Shown here: positions 1 through 13,411 of the stretch, in pieces
Position numbering within the stretch: the first letter of the stretch is position 1
How the letters are laid out: each line of letters begins with the position of its first letter
From: Ailanthus altissimus
Lineage: Eukaryota > Streptophyta > Magnoliopsida > Sapindales > Simaroubaceae
DNA: 64,000 nucleotides
Reading direction: 5' to 3'
Assembly (NCBI GenBank): GCA_946807835.1
Contig: OX327696.1
Location: 3,422,501 to 3,486,500 of the forward strand
The notes under the pieces: model-generated
Told to the model about the DNA's origin: nothing
Database searches by the model: none
Seen by the model: only the letters and a program-made list of their open reading frames with translations
Position numbers and translations under genes: made by a program

Positions 1-2809
1 TATAAGCATATCTGCTGGCACAGACTTATCTTCACCCGATTGACCAGAAGAACGTCCAATGGAGACAACATCCCCAGGCAAGAGATCAGTGCCTGCAATC
101 TTCACCCACCTATAATTCATAAAGTTGAACAAATTAATCAACAATTACATAGATATTTTTAGCAGCAATGGAATTGATGGTGAAAGGACATACTTCCCAC
201 AACGATACACCATTAGGGTCTGGTTATCAACTCTAACACGTCTTAGCTCAGTTAGAGTCTTTAACCGACTTTTTGCCATTGTGGACTCAAACATGAACAG
301 CATGAAGAGAGTGAACAAACTGTAATACCAATATTCATCCAAACACCAGAGACCAACACAGAAGACCTATAAGCAGGGAATACATAGATTAAAGAAAATG
401 ATAAGTATGTAGAAGTGAATTTGCAAAATGGAAAATGTAAAAACAAAAAGGGAACATGACAAGCAGAATAACAACAAAACCTGAAATACAAAAAAAGGCT
501 CCATGCAGTTCTCCTTCATTAACTTCTGGAATGCAGGCTGCGGATATTCAAATCTGTAGGACCATAAAGCATCCACATTAAGGTGAGAAATAAATCAACT
601 TAGCTAAAGCCTTGTCCACAAAGATAGACATCCATTCAGCATGCATGTTTGACCAAAAATGAGATCAGAGAGTAGTAAATATCACATTGGCAACTCACAC
701 ATTTCGTCCCCATCTTTCAGTTGCACCAACAATTTTAGCTTCAGAGGTATGGCCCATATATTTGAGATAATACCCAAATGCTTCCTTAGTAGGGTAAGGA
801 AGCTTGCTAAAGGTCTTTTCCTCCTCAGAATAAATGAATCGTTGCTTTCTGAAATCAAAGCTAGTCTCTTCATCATCCTCTGAGGTTGAAGAAACTGCCA
901 TCTGTTCAAGTGAAATATTGCGTTAGCAAAAAGACAAAAGGAAAAAAAAAAGTATTAAATTGCACAACCCAATTACCCAAGTTGCCAAAAAAAAACCCAT
1001 CCTGAATAGAAAGGAAAAAACCTTTTGGGATGTCACAAGATACATAATTTTTTGACAATAATACTGTACCTTCATCTTGCATTCAGTTTCCTAACTAGAT
1101 ATGGTAAGCCAAATACGGGTAATTATGGAATTTGCAATACATCCATGTCGAAGTGCCAATACTTTTATTTGCATGTCTTAACAGAAGAAAACACCATCAA
1201 GATCTTATTACGACTGCGCATTAGTGTCTATCCAACTGTGTGGATGGATAATTTGCTCATTTCTTATAAAAGCAAAAGAACGTAGAGTTCACTACAGAAT
1301 GGACCAATACCCCTCTCACAAATATTGGCACATTACATGTAAACCTACAGACCAATTAACAGCATGGCACAAGAGTTCATTGTGCTTCTGCAAGAAAAGA
1401 ACCAATAAAATTTCTAGAATAATAATGTACACTAATTTTGTGTCCCAAATAAGCCAAATGACACCAATAATCAAGAAAAGACCCAATAAACTTGCTCATA
1501 GTGCCCTCCAATGTTGCAACTATATGTCATTGAGATAGAACCACAAGGACCAAGCAAAAGAAGATGACACATAAATATGAGAATATGATAGCATATACAA
1601 GCACAGTTGGCAATGGAAACATCAAATCAACACTTAGAAATTTACAGAATAAAAACCATGATATTAAAACATCAGGTCAATCAAAAATGAATTCAAGTAC
1701 AAGTTGTTGGTATGTTGACTGAAGGAAATCAAAACTCTTTTGTTTAATGGGCTATAAATTTGGAAGAATATTACAGTGTCCATGAGGATTTGCAAATCTT
1801 GCAACAGCAATGTTCAGTTCACACGATTAAGTTCTTTTTATCCATTGATCTAACTCTATGATTCTTCACAGTGTATTTTGTACTAATAATTTTGGGATTC
1901 CACATAGATTATGACTGGAATTTGATAGAAATTTAAAAACAGGAACTTAAGAAATGATGGGAGTTTCAAACAAAAGTGAAGAGTCCAAAATGCTGATTGA
2001 ACAAATTCAACTTGAAAAGAATCTAAGAAATTCTAGAAGAATGAGGGCAAAGTACACAACTTTGACATGTACCCTTTTTTTCATTCATCATAATTGGCAG
2101 GCAGTCAAGGCTTAAGTGGGGAATTCTGTTGTATGGTGGTTTGAGAGCTATTTAGAATGTCCCCCCCCAATATTGATGTATTATATAGCTTTTTCTATAA
2201 CAATTCTCTTGTTTATTTATGGACCACTTTCCAAATAATACAAGTTTTCTTTGTTTTCAAAATTACTGGAAAAAGGAAACAAAAGTCTCTCCAGCCAACT
2301 CTCAAACCCCAGCACAATCCTTAAAAGTTGAAAGATAAATATTAGAATTAAAATTAGCGGACTAACTTGTTTACGAAATTGAAGTGGCACAACTTCTTTA
2401 GAACCAGAAAATTTCGCCGGAGTTATTTTGCATGAATCAGCAAGGTGAATATCATTAACCTGCAGAAGCAGAGAAGCAGCTTAAATATATAAATTATGCA
2501 GAACATTTTCCCACAATTTCACTCATTGGTACGTGTTAAAGCCCTGTGCATATTACATACCTTACTATAGTGGGCAAAGCATTTGAAATCAATCGACCAA
2601 GCTGTGAATAGCCACACCAGAACATGAAACGCAACAAGCCCACCAAAAACAATGGCAGCATCAACAAAATCTATGCTGGGAACAATAACAGTCAGCCAAA
2701 CAGCATAGACAATTGCAAACGGCCAAACATCCAAGCACCAAACCCAATGCTTCCTCCGCAACAAATCAACTTTGTCAACCACCTTCCCTCCCACCTGGAA
2801 GCTTGACAT
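1..2809 (-). CDS. PDR2: PDR2/MIA-like P5A-type ATPase, N-terminal 300 residues (partial)
   Basis: P5A ATPases sit in the endoplasmic reticulum membrane; the Arabidopsis homologue PDR2/MIA is linked to phosphate-starvation root responses and secretion. Six coding exons can be joined in frame: 2809-2561, 2459-2367, 901-699, 553-481, 366-194 and 109 to the window edge. All introns have GT donors and AG acceptors, and the phases fit (0, 0, 2, 0, 2). The start is the ATG of MSSFQVGGKVV, which matches the family N-terminus. Two membrane spans lie near residues 29-45 and 51-68, and two more around 198-236. The actuator domain begins at LLPGDVVSIGR (about 273-283). The family protein is about 1,180 residues, so roughly three quarters, including the DKTGT phosphorylation site, lies off the left edge. 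No stop or frameshift is seen. Recognition rests on motifs such as FSGSKEVVPL and KLMKENCMEPFFVFQ. Confidence 0.93.
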
Positions 2810-3900
2810 CTTAATCCCTCACCCTATGTGCCCAAATTACTCTGATCCAACATAAAACAAAAGGGAAATTTTATTAAGTGATAATTCATCTTCCTATTAG
2901 AACATGATGCCCAACTCATGCAATTGCTAAAATGAAGAGCCCATACAATAATTTCACTAGTTCTACTTAAAAAAAAATACTAAACTCATTGATTAGCAAA
3001 GTAACTAGCAAAAGGGGAAAAATTTTAAATAAATAAAACTTTGATTGACAAGTGAATTATTAACTACTACGTAACAAATAACAGTAAAGCTCTCTATGTA
3101 AAGCTCCCTTTTCTAACCTAATTTCATTTCTTAAACAAAAAAGAAAAGTAAAAACAAATAATTTTGCAAACATTCCAAGAGCATGAGACCAAATAAAACA
3201 GAAATCAAAATAATGCATGTAACACTTGCTTTAAACCCTAAATGATAACAACTGCATATTACGAGATTGAATCAGTGAACAGAAAATGCAAGTCTTTCAG
3301 TTTTCACTTCTCCTTCGATTTGTTTTAAACTTTTTTAGGGTGTTTTTGTGGATAATAGTATCCACTAATGCAAGTCGATCACCTTTTTTTGCTGTTATTT
3401 AATATAATTATATTTCAAAAAGAAAATTTTAAGAAAAAAAAGATCAATTTTACTGATTACTTACGGCACAAAATAACCAGAAAACAAAACCCTAACAAAT
3501 TTCCATACCTATTTTGCAGATCAAGATCACAAATGTACTCAACTCTCGTTATTTTTTTTTTCCAAATTCGATTACGAGTTTTATCTTAAGCAACAAAGAC
3601 ATCAAAATTTAAATAAAAAAAGAGTTCAAAAGAAAAAAAAAATTCTAACGAGTTGTTAAGGAAATTACGATTCGATTGTGTACCTGAACTTCGATCGTCG
3701 GGAAAACGGCGTCGTAAGAGGAGACGGAGAAACGCAGAAGCTGTTGCCGTTTTTGGGTCTGTGACAAAACACTGACGAGGTGTCGACTCAAGTTAGGGAT
3801 TTAGCCATTTGCAGTATAGAAAGAAACGTAGATCTGAAGAATTCGGTTCAATCCTTGAGTGCTTAAGGCAAAATCTGACTTGAATTGAAAGCAAACTTTG
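2810..3900 (-). other. 5' leader of the PDR2-like gene with a leader intron
   Basis: A donor (CAG|GTACAC) lies at 3684/3683 and a matching acceptor (GATCAG|AG) at 2842/2841. This suggests a leader exon from about 3900 to 3684, an 840-base intron, and 32 leader bases (2841-2810) before the ATG. Leader introns are common in plant housekeeping genes. The 3690-3800 part is distinctly GC-richer than its surroundings, as expected of a 5' UTR. The transcription start is inferred from the TATA position only. Confidence 0.6.
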
Positions 3901-3927
3901 ATTTGATTACTGGGGGTGAAATGGCGT

Positions 3928-3935
3928 TATTTATA
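3928..3935 (-). promoter_or_regulatory. TATA box of the PDR2-like gene
   Basis: On the minus strand the sequence reads TATAAATA, about 250 bases upstream of the leader-intron donor. It is the only good TATA match just upstream of the GC-richer leader and would place transcription start near 3900. Confidence 0.5.
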
Positions 3936-3939
3936 AAAC

Positions 3940-5648
3940 AAAAAGTTTATTCGTCAAGAAAAATTGTTCGCAAATGCATCCCGAATAAAAGTTTATGCGT
4001 GCAACTTTATTAATTGCACAACGTTCGAATTTCTTCTTTTTAATATATAAAAAAAAATCTTAATGATCTCAACAAAGAAAAAAAATAAGTAACAGAAGAA
4101 TTAATAATATTATACCTTTCAAATTATTTTTTAAGTAATAATTTATTAAATTATTATTAAATAATAAAATAATATAAATTTTAAATTATCATTTATATTT
4201 AACATTATTTTGAAATATAGGTCATAAAGAACAAGAATCTTAAAAGGCTTGCTTGCTTTTTTTTATTATAATTACTTTCTTTTTGTTTTGGCACAAACTT
4301 TTAGTACATGTTTATAGTTAGGTTTCTTTAATAATGAGCTTTTTAATGTGAAATATTCTTTTTAAATAATTTAATAACATTTGGTTATAATTAAAAATAA
4401 TTTTTTAAAAATTAAAAAAATTACTTTATATTTATTTGCAAAATTTAAATTTTAAATTTTTAAGAATAGAATTTTTGAAATATTTTTTTTTATATTTATA
4501 TAATAATACATATATTATATTAATATTTTTTTAATTTTATACTATACTTTTAATAAAAATAAACTCTATTCAATTAATACATTTTTTATTTTTTATTAAA
4601 AGTCACAATATCTTCATATTTTTACAATTATCATATCTCTACACGACTTTACTCAAAAAACAAATTCATACGCACATTGTATTTTATTTTATTCTTTTTA
4701 ATTTTATACTAAATATAATAATTTATTTAGTTCGTTGGTTGTTGTATATTAATTTTAATTAAATTCTTATAAATTTATATTTATTTATGTTTAGAGTTTC
4801 AACTATTTTGACTATTATTTTCCAATAATTGCAAGCTAAATTTTTTAGCATAAATTATTTTTGTGTTGTCTATAAAATAAGTTAGTCAATTTTATATATT
4901 AAATTATAAATTTTATTTTATGTAAAATATATTAAATTGTATAGAATTTTAATGTGAACTTTATTAAGTGTCTTTTTTTTATATTTTAATAACAAATAAG
5001 TATTTTCAATAATATATAACTAAACAATCTATTAATTTAAAATAATATTTTTAATTTATAACTAAACAATTAATAATTTTTTCCTTAAAAATTTTATTTA
5101 AAAAGCTCAACCAAAAAATCTTACTTTTCTAATTTTTTACTTTCAAAATTACTTTTTCTTATACTCGTACTTGTCAATTACTTCTTAAATTACTTTCTCT
5201 TATACTCTTTTCCACTAAACTTTTTATTGAAATTGATTACAAGAATGATGAACAATAACTGTCCAAATAATATTTTACATAGACTTTTAATTTTAAAAAT
5301 TTATAAAAATCAAATAAATTAAATAAATAAATAAAAATTACTAATGATATAAATTTTAAAGTATCTAAACTTCTTTAAAAAAAATCAATAACATCGTCAA
5401 TTCAAAATTAGGTATAAATAGCCTAAATTTAAATTACTCAAAAAGAATTAAAATATAATCAATTAAAATAATAATTAATTAGATTTAATATTTTCATCTT
5501 TTAAACTTAATATTTGTTCGTTTAAATTAAAATTATTTAATTTTTTTATATATTTTATTATTATTTTATAAGTTTTGAGTCAATTAAGCAAATAAGAATG
5601 AAAATCTAAAGAAAATAAGGCAAAAATATCAAATTACAATGATAAATT
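3940..5648. other. AT-rich intergenic DNA
   Basis: Very AT-rich sequence with many short homopolymer runs and stops in all frames. I see no gene, LTR end or tandem array. The part nearest 3940 presumably contains upstream elements of the PDR2-like promoter, but none can be named. Confidence 0.7.
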
Positions 5649-6793
5649 TGTCACAATAAACAAGCTACATTATTTTTGTTACAATGCCCAGAACGTCGCT
5701 AAAAAATAATATGTACAGTGCCCCAGCACCTAAAATCTAACGCTCGGCACTGTGTGAACAGTAACACATTTAATAGTGCATGTGAATAATATCGCGTGTC
5801 TAGTACCCTTATAAATAGTAATTCTAATCTAATTTGTATTGATGTTTTACCTTAATTTAAAGACATAAATCTATAATTGAGAGAAAAAATTCACAATACA
5901 AAATCAAATATCAAAACTAAGAAATCAAGATTCAAACTTCAAGTCAAGATTAAGAGAAAAACAACCCAATGCATCTTCTTGATTAGTTTTATTCTCTTTT
6001 TTATTATTATGTTCTTGTTCTTGTTGTTTTTTATGGATTGGTTTGATACTCTTGGTTTTGTGATGAGCTAAACTTGTTATTCTATGGTTATACTATATGA
6101 ACCTAATATGTAGTTGGATTCTATTGATTCTTAGTTTATAAACTAAATTATTATAATTGATTCATTCTATCTTGATCTTAATGCTTTCATTATATCTAGC
6201 TAATATTTTGAATGATTAAGGAGTCATGATGAACTTGACAAAGGGATTTATGTGTTCAGCTTATGATAGTTTAATGCATGATCATAAAGTAACAACTATA
6301 AGTTTTATATAGGATAAACATATACCTAGATGACATTTACGGTATAATTTAGAATTGATCTTAATGTATTACATTCTAATTTGATTACCATAGACATATA
6401 GGTTATTATTAGAATGCGTAATGTAGTCATTTGACCATCAACAGAGACTTGTGATGAGATTAATATCTAAGCCAATAATTTATATTACAGGGTGAACTAA
6501 GTGATTAATGAATCCAATGAAATACTAGAGGATGAGTCTATACCATAAATTATTATCAATTAGTGAATTTATATCTTTATTTGTTTATTGTTTAGGTTAA
6601 TTTAAGTGATAGAATTAGGTTAGTTAATTAAACTTTTGATTTTAATTTTCTGAATAAAAGTTAAGTAATTATAATTTTAGTATTTAATTAAAAGACTTGA
6701 ATCACATAATCTATGTGGGATTGATACTTAGACTTAAAATTCTATATTACTTGATACGATAGTGTGTATTTGCGCTTAATTAATATAGCATCA
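5649..6793 (+). mobile_element. probable solo LTR (Ty3-like)
   Basis: The block begins TGTCACAATAAAC and ends near TATAGCATCA. It has a TATA-like CTTATAAATAG near 5808 followed by a transcribed-looking leader. Near its end is a 'tgtgggattgatac' stretch (about 6713), a pattern often seen close to the 3' end of plant Ty3/gypsy LTRs. No coding sequence lies beside it. I found no target-site duplication, so the limits are approximate; a decayed fragment of a longer element is the alternative. Confidence 0.4.
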
Positions 6794-7039
6794 ACTAGTT
6801 ATATTTATTTTAGTCCATTCTAAGCAAAATAAGATTAACATATCCACTATTTTATTGAAATAATTATTGAGAGATCCTCCATAAGTCATCCTTGATGAAA
6901 TATAAGGCACATTATTACTATATCGAGGGATTTCTTATTATTGATATTGTAAAATAAATAAATAAAATTATCATTATGCTTGAAAATGAAACAAAGATAA
7001 ACATAAATAAAATAATGAATTTAATAAAACTTACCGTGT
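6794..7039. other. AT-rich spacer
   Basis: Short AT-rich stretch between the probable solo LTR and the pararetrovirus repeat. No feature seen. Confidence 0.6.
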
Positions 7040-7054
7040 AGAAAGATTGAAAAA

Positions 7055-7205
7055 AAAAGTATTATAAATTTGGATCCTGTTCAAAGAGTTATGTAAGAGG
7101 CTAAGCCGTGTAAACCCGTCGAGGCAAGAGGCCGTTTACGGTGTCTGGCCAAGGCATACCTCATAATCCAGTTCAAACTCTTTCTATTGATATCAGAGCC
7201 AGTTA
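7055..7205 (+). repeat. left copy of the pararetrovirus terminal redundancy
   Basis: Shares blocks such as GTATTAT, GAGTTAT, TATGTAAGA, TCTGGCCAAG and CATACCT in the same order with 16355-16512. Divergence is considerable and there are small gaps, including one around 7120. A repeated end is expected when a circular pararetroviral genome integrates as slightly more than one unit. Confidence 0.75.
7188..7200 (+). promoter_or_regulatory. primer-binding site, initiator tRNA-Met type
   Basis: Reads TGATATCAGAGCC, one mismatch from the usual complement of the plant initiator tRNA-Met 3' end (TGGTATCAGAGCC). It marks the start of minus-strand DNA synthesis in caulimovirids. The second copy near 16496-16508 is more degraded. 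Confidence 0.7.
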
Positions 7206-7373
7206 GTTTTAAAAAACACTTTTATACTAAACTCTATCAACTCATCCTATTTTGTTACCTAAGGTTGATAAAGAGAACACCTACATCTTAGAATTATAGA
7301 TCCTTCTTCTTCAAAGTCAATTATTCATCTTCCATTTCTTGCTCATTCTCTAGCTACCCTTATTGTGTGATAT

Positions 7374-9676
7374 GGTGTGTGATGTGTATAGATGTATATA
7401 ATTTCAAAAATTAAATACGCAACGGAAGTATTCATACATATTAAACAATATGTAACATATTCAAGCATGTATGATCATTCAAGTACATATATATCTCATA
7501 TATATATTTCATGCATGATATAAAATGAATAACAAATAAATAACCTAACCGAATATGAAGGTAGCTTTACAATTCTTCAAAAACTCCAAACTTCAATTTG
7601 TTGAGCTCACCTTGAAGTGTTCCCTTGCACAATTCTAGTTCACAACTAAATCCGGTGGGATTGTGAAGCTAGAATGGCAGCCTTGAATTTTCAGCAAATG
7701 ATTGTTTTAACACTTAAAACAATTTGTCCTTATGATTACTACCAAGAGATGAGAAGAATTAGGTGTTTTCTATAATTCTTTACAACTCTATATGTTGTAG
7801 CTTGGTAAGCCTTTGCATTTTCTCTCAACACTTTGAGAAAAACACTTAGGAAAAGCTCTTAATTCTCTCTTCTTTCTCTTAGAACGAATTTCACTCTATC
7901 TTGCACAAATTGAACTCTTTCAATTCTTTCTTAAGTGCAAAGAATGATTTCTCTTAGTGCTCCACCACCACTTGACCATGTTTGCCATTACAAACATTAA
8001 TCTATCATATTTTTCACTCACCAATTTGATTCAACCAATTGAATCAATTTCTAGAGAGTAAATGGCATTTAATCAATGTTAAGTGGTTTTACCACTTCCT
8101 TAGTGCATCATTTAAGAATTACAAAGTGGTCAACTTTCCTTATTATTAATAACAAGTGCATTCTCCATTAGTAAATGGTGTTTGCCACTTATTTCAATTA
8201 ATAATAATAATTTGATTAATATATAAAATATTAATAATTCAAAACTATTTTGAATATTTACATTTACCATATATGTATTTACCAAGCAAGGTAAATAGGT
8301 AAATACATGGTAAATAATTTATGGAGCAAGATTATGTCACTTGTCAAATTTTTCATTGGTTAACAACTCTTGTAAACCAATAATGTATTTTACCTTTAAT
8401 TATTGACAAGTGAATAATAAAAGGAACCTAGAAACATTTTTCATTTTGCTGAAAATTGTTGGATTAATTATTCAATCCAATTCGCCGCCCCAGTGCACAA
8501 CGAGTACACTTCATATTGTGAGACTCTCTAGGTCCATGCCCGATTTGTCATATGAAACTATTTCACACGTTCGTGAACAATGTCCCACACACATGTTACA
8601 GATATTACAAAACGGCACATTAGACCATACAAATTGAGGTTATAACATATTCGTATAATCCTTCTATCATAAATATCCTAGAAGAGCGGAGATATAGATC
8701 AACACCGTCAAGTCTCCATGTGCTCAACCATAAACTTATCTCTAGATTTGTATTTCAATAAATAATATCCGTAAACACTTTCACAATATTATTTTCCCAA
8801 GAAATTCTTGGATGTCTGCTTATGGCCATAAGACTTTCTGAAATACAATCTTAGAGTTATATGATATTTTACTCACCCAATTGAGTTGATGGATCCCATA
8901 TCTATACACATCGGACTCCATGAGCATCGGATCATACCCAGCGACACCCAGCGATCAGACCATGAAAGGTATCTGACATGTGTGGAACCAAAGTATGATG
9001 GATCACTCACAAGTCCACCGTGGCACTCAGGTCTAAGGACCACGAATACTACTCAACTCGAAATATCCTCCATTGACGGCTTTATGGGATGTCTATTGGA
9101 GATCTTTGTGAGTCTGTTCAATATTCAGTCCTTACTGAATACTTGTATCTCTATACGAGTTTCCACTAAACTCATGGTCTGCTAAGACTAACCATCTGGA
9201 CTATCCAGATATAGACATACACTGATCTATATTTATTAAGGTCTTTACTAATAGACCCGCATTAGTGAAGATAGATCAGGAACATTAAGTTTAAGAACAT
9301 ATTTGCATAACAACATTTCTTAGCACCATTTGCAACTGATTGCAACTACGTCATTACTAATATATTCTTAGGTCTTTGTCCCATTTCAGACAAGACTTTA
9401 ACTCTTTAGATTTTGCTAACTCTTATAACCTAATAACTCTTATCAGTGTTATCTTTTAGCATTTATATATTTTAGCATTACTAACTCTTAGTTCTGATCT
9501 AAACTCCTTTAGATCAGATCTGAACTCTTTCAGATCATACAATGTCTAAAACGTTACAAGCATCTTACCATATTTGTATATAAAATAATTAGTGATATAT
9601 TGAAATCATAATTGTATAAACATAAAGCAAATATTTATAAACAAAAGGGATGGCACGTAAGCACAAATCCCAACAA
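7374..9676 (-). mobile_element. LTR-like block inserted in the pararetrovirus leader
   Basis: On the minus strand it starts TGTTGGGATTTGTGC near 9676, a typical retrotransposon LTR start, and ends ...CACACA near 7374. It contains no pol-like coding sequence. Pararetrovirus leader lies on the left, and weakly coding pararetroviral sequence follows on the right. At ~2.3 kb it is long for a solo LTR, so it may be LTR plus some internal sequence. A target duplication could not be found by eye (flanks cttat and actct), so the ends are uncertain. Confidence 0.5.
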
Positions 9677-10254
9677 CTCTTCCCCCTTCTTATTCCCTCT
9701 GATCTACTGATTCCTCTCATATAAATCATCTATACGAGATCTCTTACCTACTATAAGAAAATAAAGTGTCAGTAGCTGATCTACCAATAATAAACCCCTA
9801 TCATACCTTTTTAAAACCACAAAAATCTCTTTTCATCTCTATTAAATAATTGATTACCCAAAACTGCATCAAAAATAAAAAATGTGTCCAAGCAACTAGA
9901 TTTAACTAACACTTTCTTCCAGCCTCAACCAAAGAACAAATAGTCATTCTCAAGTTCCTAGAAGATCTCCTCCCTCACTGGTTGAAATAGGGCTATACTT
10001 ACATGCACTTTAAAGCTGTAAAATTTACCCTAAATCTCCATAGCTGAAAAGAACTAGAAAGTGTAGGCCATATTTCTCTGTTTGATGGATATTTTTCAGA
10101 TATAAAGATACTTGTATAGACACGATGCAAACAACCTTGAATGCAGGCATAGTAATAGTTACATTGTACCTTAACTTTTGCATGCCTCTTACAAATATCA
10201 GCTTATTCTCAATACTAAAAGTATAGATCCACATTACGAGAGCGATATTGGAAG

Positions 10255-10480
10255 GAAACACATACTTAGTCACACTTCATTACCAAATGGTCTATCGAGT
10301 TCAAAATCATACATTAGATTTTAGGATACCCCACATAAGCCAAGATGTCATTCTACTCTCTATAAAATCCAACAATGTACCCATGTGTACTTATGTGCCT
10401 AAATAGTTTTCCAATAAAGAACTGGTAAAACTCATTCTAGACATATGGATAACAAAGCATGAACAAAACCACAAGCAGTC
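10255..10480 (+). pseudogene. movement-protein-like remnant of the pararetrovirus
   Basis: A frame here reads MVYRVQNHTLDF, a pattern like that following the core of caulimovirid movement proteins, and its position upstream of the coat region fits. Stops occur on both sides. The match is short and the rest of 9680-11100 is too degraded to follow. Confidence 0.4.
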
Positions 10481-11116
10481 TCAACCACCCAAACTGTTGC
10501 AATTTATAAATCATAACTTCTTCTAAAGACATGACGAAAATTTTTAGATTTTCTTTAAAAAAACCAAGACCTTCAGCCCCTCATTTCTTGACATAGTTCA
10601 CACTTACTCCAATTAATTATCTACAGAAACAGTTCTTATTGTTTCTTTTACAAGACAAGGAAAACTCTTTTACCAGTTTAAGATAAAGGATAGTCACTAC
10701 CATTTGTAAATGCCAATATGTAAATATGACAGATCAGATAATGAAAACTTTGTTAAAAGAAAAAGACAAAGAAAGCAGAAACAGAATTCGCAGTGTACCC
10801 TTAAGAAAAGATATGATAAGAGAGATCCAGATGTCGGACTCTTGGGATAACCGTCTGAAAATTTTAACTATTATGTCACCTACTCTGCCATAAAATACAA
10901 CTCTTCTCCTCCATGTAAACCACAGAGAGAAAATATAAAACTACCACCAACCTATAACCAAAACACCAAACTCCAAAACCCTTAAACACTATCCCACATT
11001 CTGTATATTCTCACCTGCAGATTTTCCTCCATTAACTCCCCAAAACAATCCTGAAGAAAACATTGTCTAACAATAGAAAATAAAACAATCAAACACCAAA
11101 TGAGCAGACAACAGCT

Positions 11117-11620
11117 TTGAACAGACAAGCTTTACAGATGCAATGCTTAATTGGTAGTCACAAAATGATGTGGCTTAAAATAACGCACTCAAGAGAATTG
11201 AAAAATCTCAGACAAGAATCGAAGCTAAAATTAACCATGACCCATCAAATGCTGATAGATAAACTCAGAATTAAGATTAAGGTGCTACATAAGCACATTT
11301 TTAAATCTGATTCAAAATGGCCTTCCATTTCAGGAACAAGAAAATAAAATTAATCATTTAAAAGCCCAACTACGAAGCCTTAAGCAAGACTTTTTCCAAC
11401 CATGGCGTCTGGTAGATACCTTACCCAAAGTCTTACAACTTTTACCATTTTTCAAACCTTCGTCCATATTTGGTAATAATTCCACACTTGTCCTAAAAAA
11501 GAAAGACAAAAAGAAAAAGCTTGCCTTTAAACTATTGTCCATATTTATGGCATCAGCTATCGACACTATCACATAACCCATCTTTAAAAAACTACCAACT
11601 TTACCACTAGAATTTTACCA
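11117..11620 (+). pseudogene. coiled-coil region before the coat domain (pararetrovirus)
   Basis: Open for 76 codons to 11347, then continuing after a frame change, with heptad-like Leu/Ile spacing and many Lys/Glu residues (for example KLRIKIKVLHKHIF and INHLKAQLRSLKQDFF). Coiled coils at this place are usual between movement and coat regions in caulimovirid polyproteins. It ends in stops by about 11620. Function is inferred from position only. Confidence 0.45.
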
Positions 11621-12189
11621 GAGTCTAAACCCTATGCCATCTATTTTTCCCTAAACCACCAGAAATCAGCTCTTCACCCTTACTAAGACACCAACACCAC
11701 AAACAGTCTCAGAAACAGAATCTATTTCTAGGTCAACATCCTCTCTAATCCTACCCCAATACATGAATACTACACCTCCAAACCCACAAACATCAAGGTT
11801 TTAAAGTGAAGTTCATGAACCAAACTCGTCTATAGATGAAGTAGAAACTTCTCTACAGAAATGAGTCCAAACATCACATGCAAATAACATGGAGAGCAAA
11901 TACTAGTTAACTCTTGATAACATCAGCCCACATAAATGGGTTGATCGAATATTTGAATTTCAAACATGGTGTCTAGCTAAATAATAAAAAGCTGGTATGG
12001 CCGTTCATGAAGTCTTCCAAAAGGCTATTGCCAGATTTTAGGGAAATTTGAAATATTTGTACCTCTATCTTGGAGAATACAAATAGTGCATGCTACAACA
12101 AATCAATCAAACAATTTATTAGAGTTCTTTTTAATAGGTTTGTTGGAAAAGAAGGCTAGATAACAGAAAATCGTGTAAAGAATTCTTTA

Positions 12190-12510
12190 AAATGAAGTAT
12201 TGTTCATATAAAATGAAAGATCTTGAATTACACTTCAAGAAAAATACGACAAGATACTATATTTTGGGAATTATTGATCTTAATCTGAAGCAAGCATATC
12301 TCAATTCAGTTCCAGATCTATTAGGCCAAAAGGTTTTAAGAATTCTTGATTTTAAGAATAAAAATTTACAAAATTCCTCAATGAGAGTAATTCAACAAGA
12401 AATCTTGTCAGCACTGGATAAGTTATGAGCACGCCACAAATTCTTTAAAGATTTTGATCTTAGAGGCAAAAAGATCCAAAAATCTTGTGAACCGCGTGAT
12501 TTATAATTCA
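12190..12510 (+). pseudogene. coat-protein-like core of the pararetrovirus
   Basis: A 78-codon open stretch (12192-12428), continuing in another frame to about 12510. Motifs such as RYYILGIIDLNLKQAYL and a repeated Leu/Asp pattern match the conserved middle of caulimovirid capsid proteins. The downstream Lys/Arg-rich, zinc-knuckle part cannot be recognised. Breaks: a stop at 12428 and several more before 12760. Confidence 0.55.
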
Positions 12511-12959
12511 TATATCTAGCAAAAGAATACTCTTGTAGAACTCGAAAAAAGTATCATTACCAAATTCGATGATCATTCTCCAAGCCACCCAAAAAAAAGA
12601 ATCTTTCAATGAAAGTCCGCTTTCTCAAAGAAAAGAAACAGGAGTTTTATTTATGGATAAAAATGACATTTTGTAAAATAATATCCTGAGAAGAATAAAA
12701 AGAAAAAGATGTTGTTAGCCATCAATGTTATCTCAAAAGATGAACCCATCAACTCAGACCTTGAATCACTTTTTTTTCTAAACAAAGCTATGAAAACATG
12801 ACACTATCCTCATTTTCTCAGAGTTTGAGTCAGAATCCACCTCAAACTCTATTTCAGAATTACTAAACATCCAACCAGAATCATCCCTGCCACCATCACC
12901 TCTACCATCCAGGCCATTACACACAGTATCCATCCTGATTTAGAAGTTCAATTGTATCC

Positions 12960-13230
12960 ATCTAAATATAATAAACCGATCAAGGTAATCAGATTACTTG
13001 ACACTAGCATTGCTGCATCAATTCTCAACCCTGTCATCTTCTCTGAGTCTTATTAAAAACTTTATCATCAGACCTTTCATAGAGCCAACAATGAATTATT
13101 TACTGTATCCATTATTAGTAAAATAATTTATCTATAATTCTTATCAGATCTCAAAATTTTTCATAAACTCTTAGGCTCAAATCTTTTAGAAAAATGTTTG
13201 ATCATAGGTTTTGATTTAATCCAAAAGTTT
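12960..13230 (+). pseudogene. aspartic protease remnant (pararetrovirus)
   Basis: The frame around 12990-13020 reads RLLDTSIAAS, matching the catalytic loop of retroviral-type proteases (hydrophobic-Asp-Thr-Gly/Ser). A later KLLGSNLL...IIGFD stretch near 13165-13215 matches the second conserved block. Several stops interrupt the frame. The enzyme would have matured the polyprotein. Confidence 0.6.
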
Positions 13231-13411
13231 TGAGGAAAAAAAAATATTTTTATCAAACCTAATGGATTAAAATTCAAAGCTCATTTTTTACCCTGGTCAA
13301 CCATTCCAAATTACATTTCCATCACCTCCCTCAATATTATTTTGAACAAATCAAAGCTCACTCTACGTCAAACAGTCATTCTAAATTCCTTCTCAAGTAT
13401 TCTCATCCACT

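Noticed and set aside
5877..6071. 64-codon ORF with a hydrophobic stretch
   Set aside because: Very AT-rich, in the leader part of a probable solo LTR. The Phe/Leu run is what random T-rich DNA encodes.
8886..9185. 99-codon plus-strand ORF
   Set aside because: It lies inside the LTR-like block at 7374-9676; no domain is recognisable, and the phrases here belong to the repeat.
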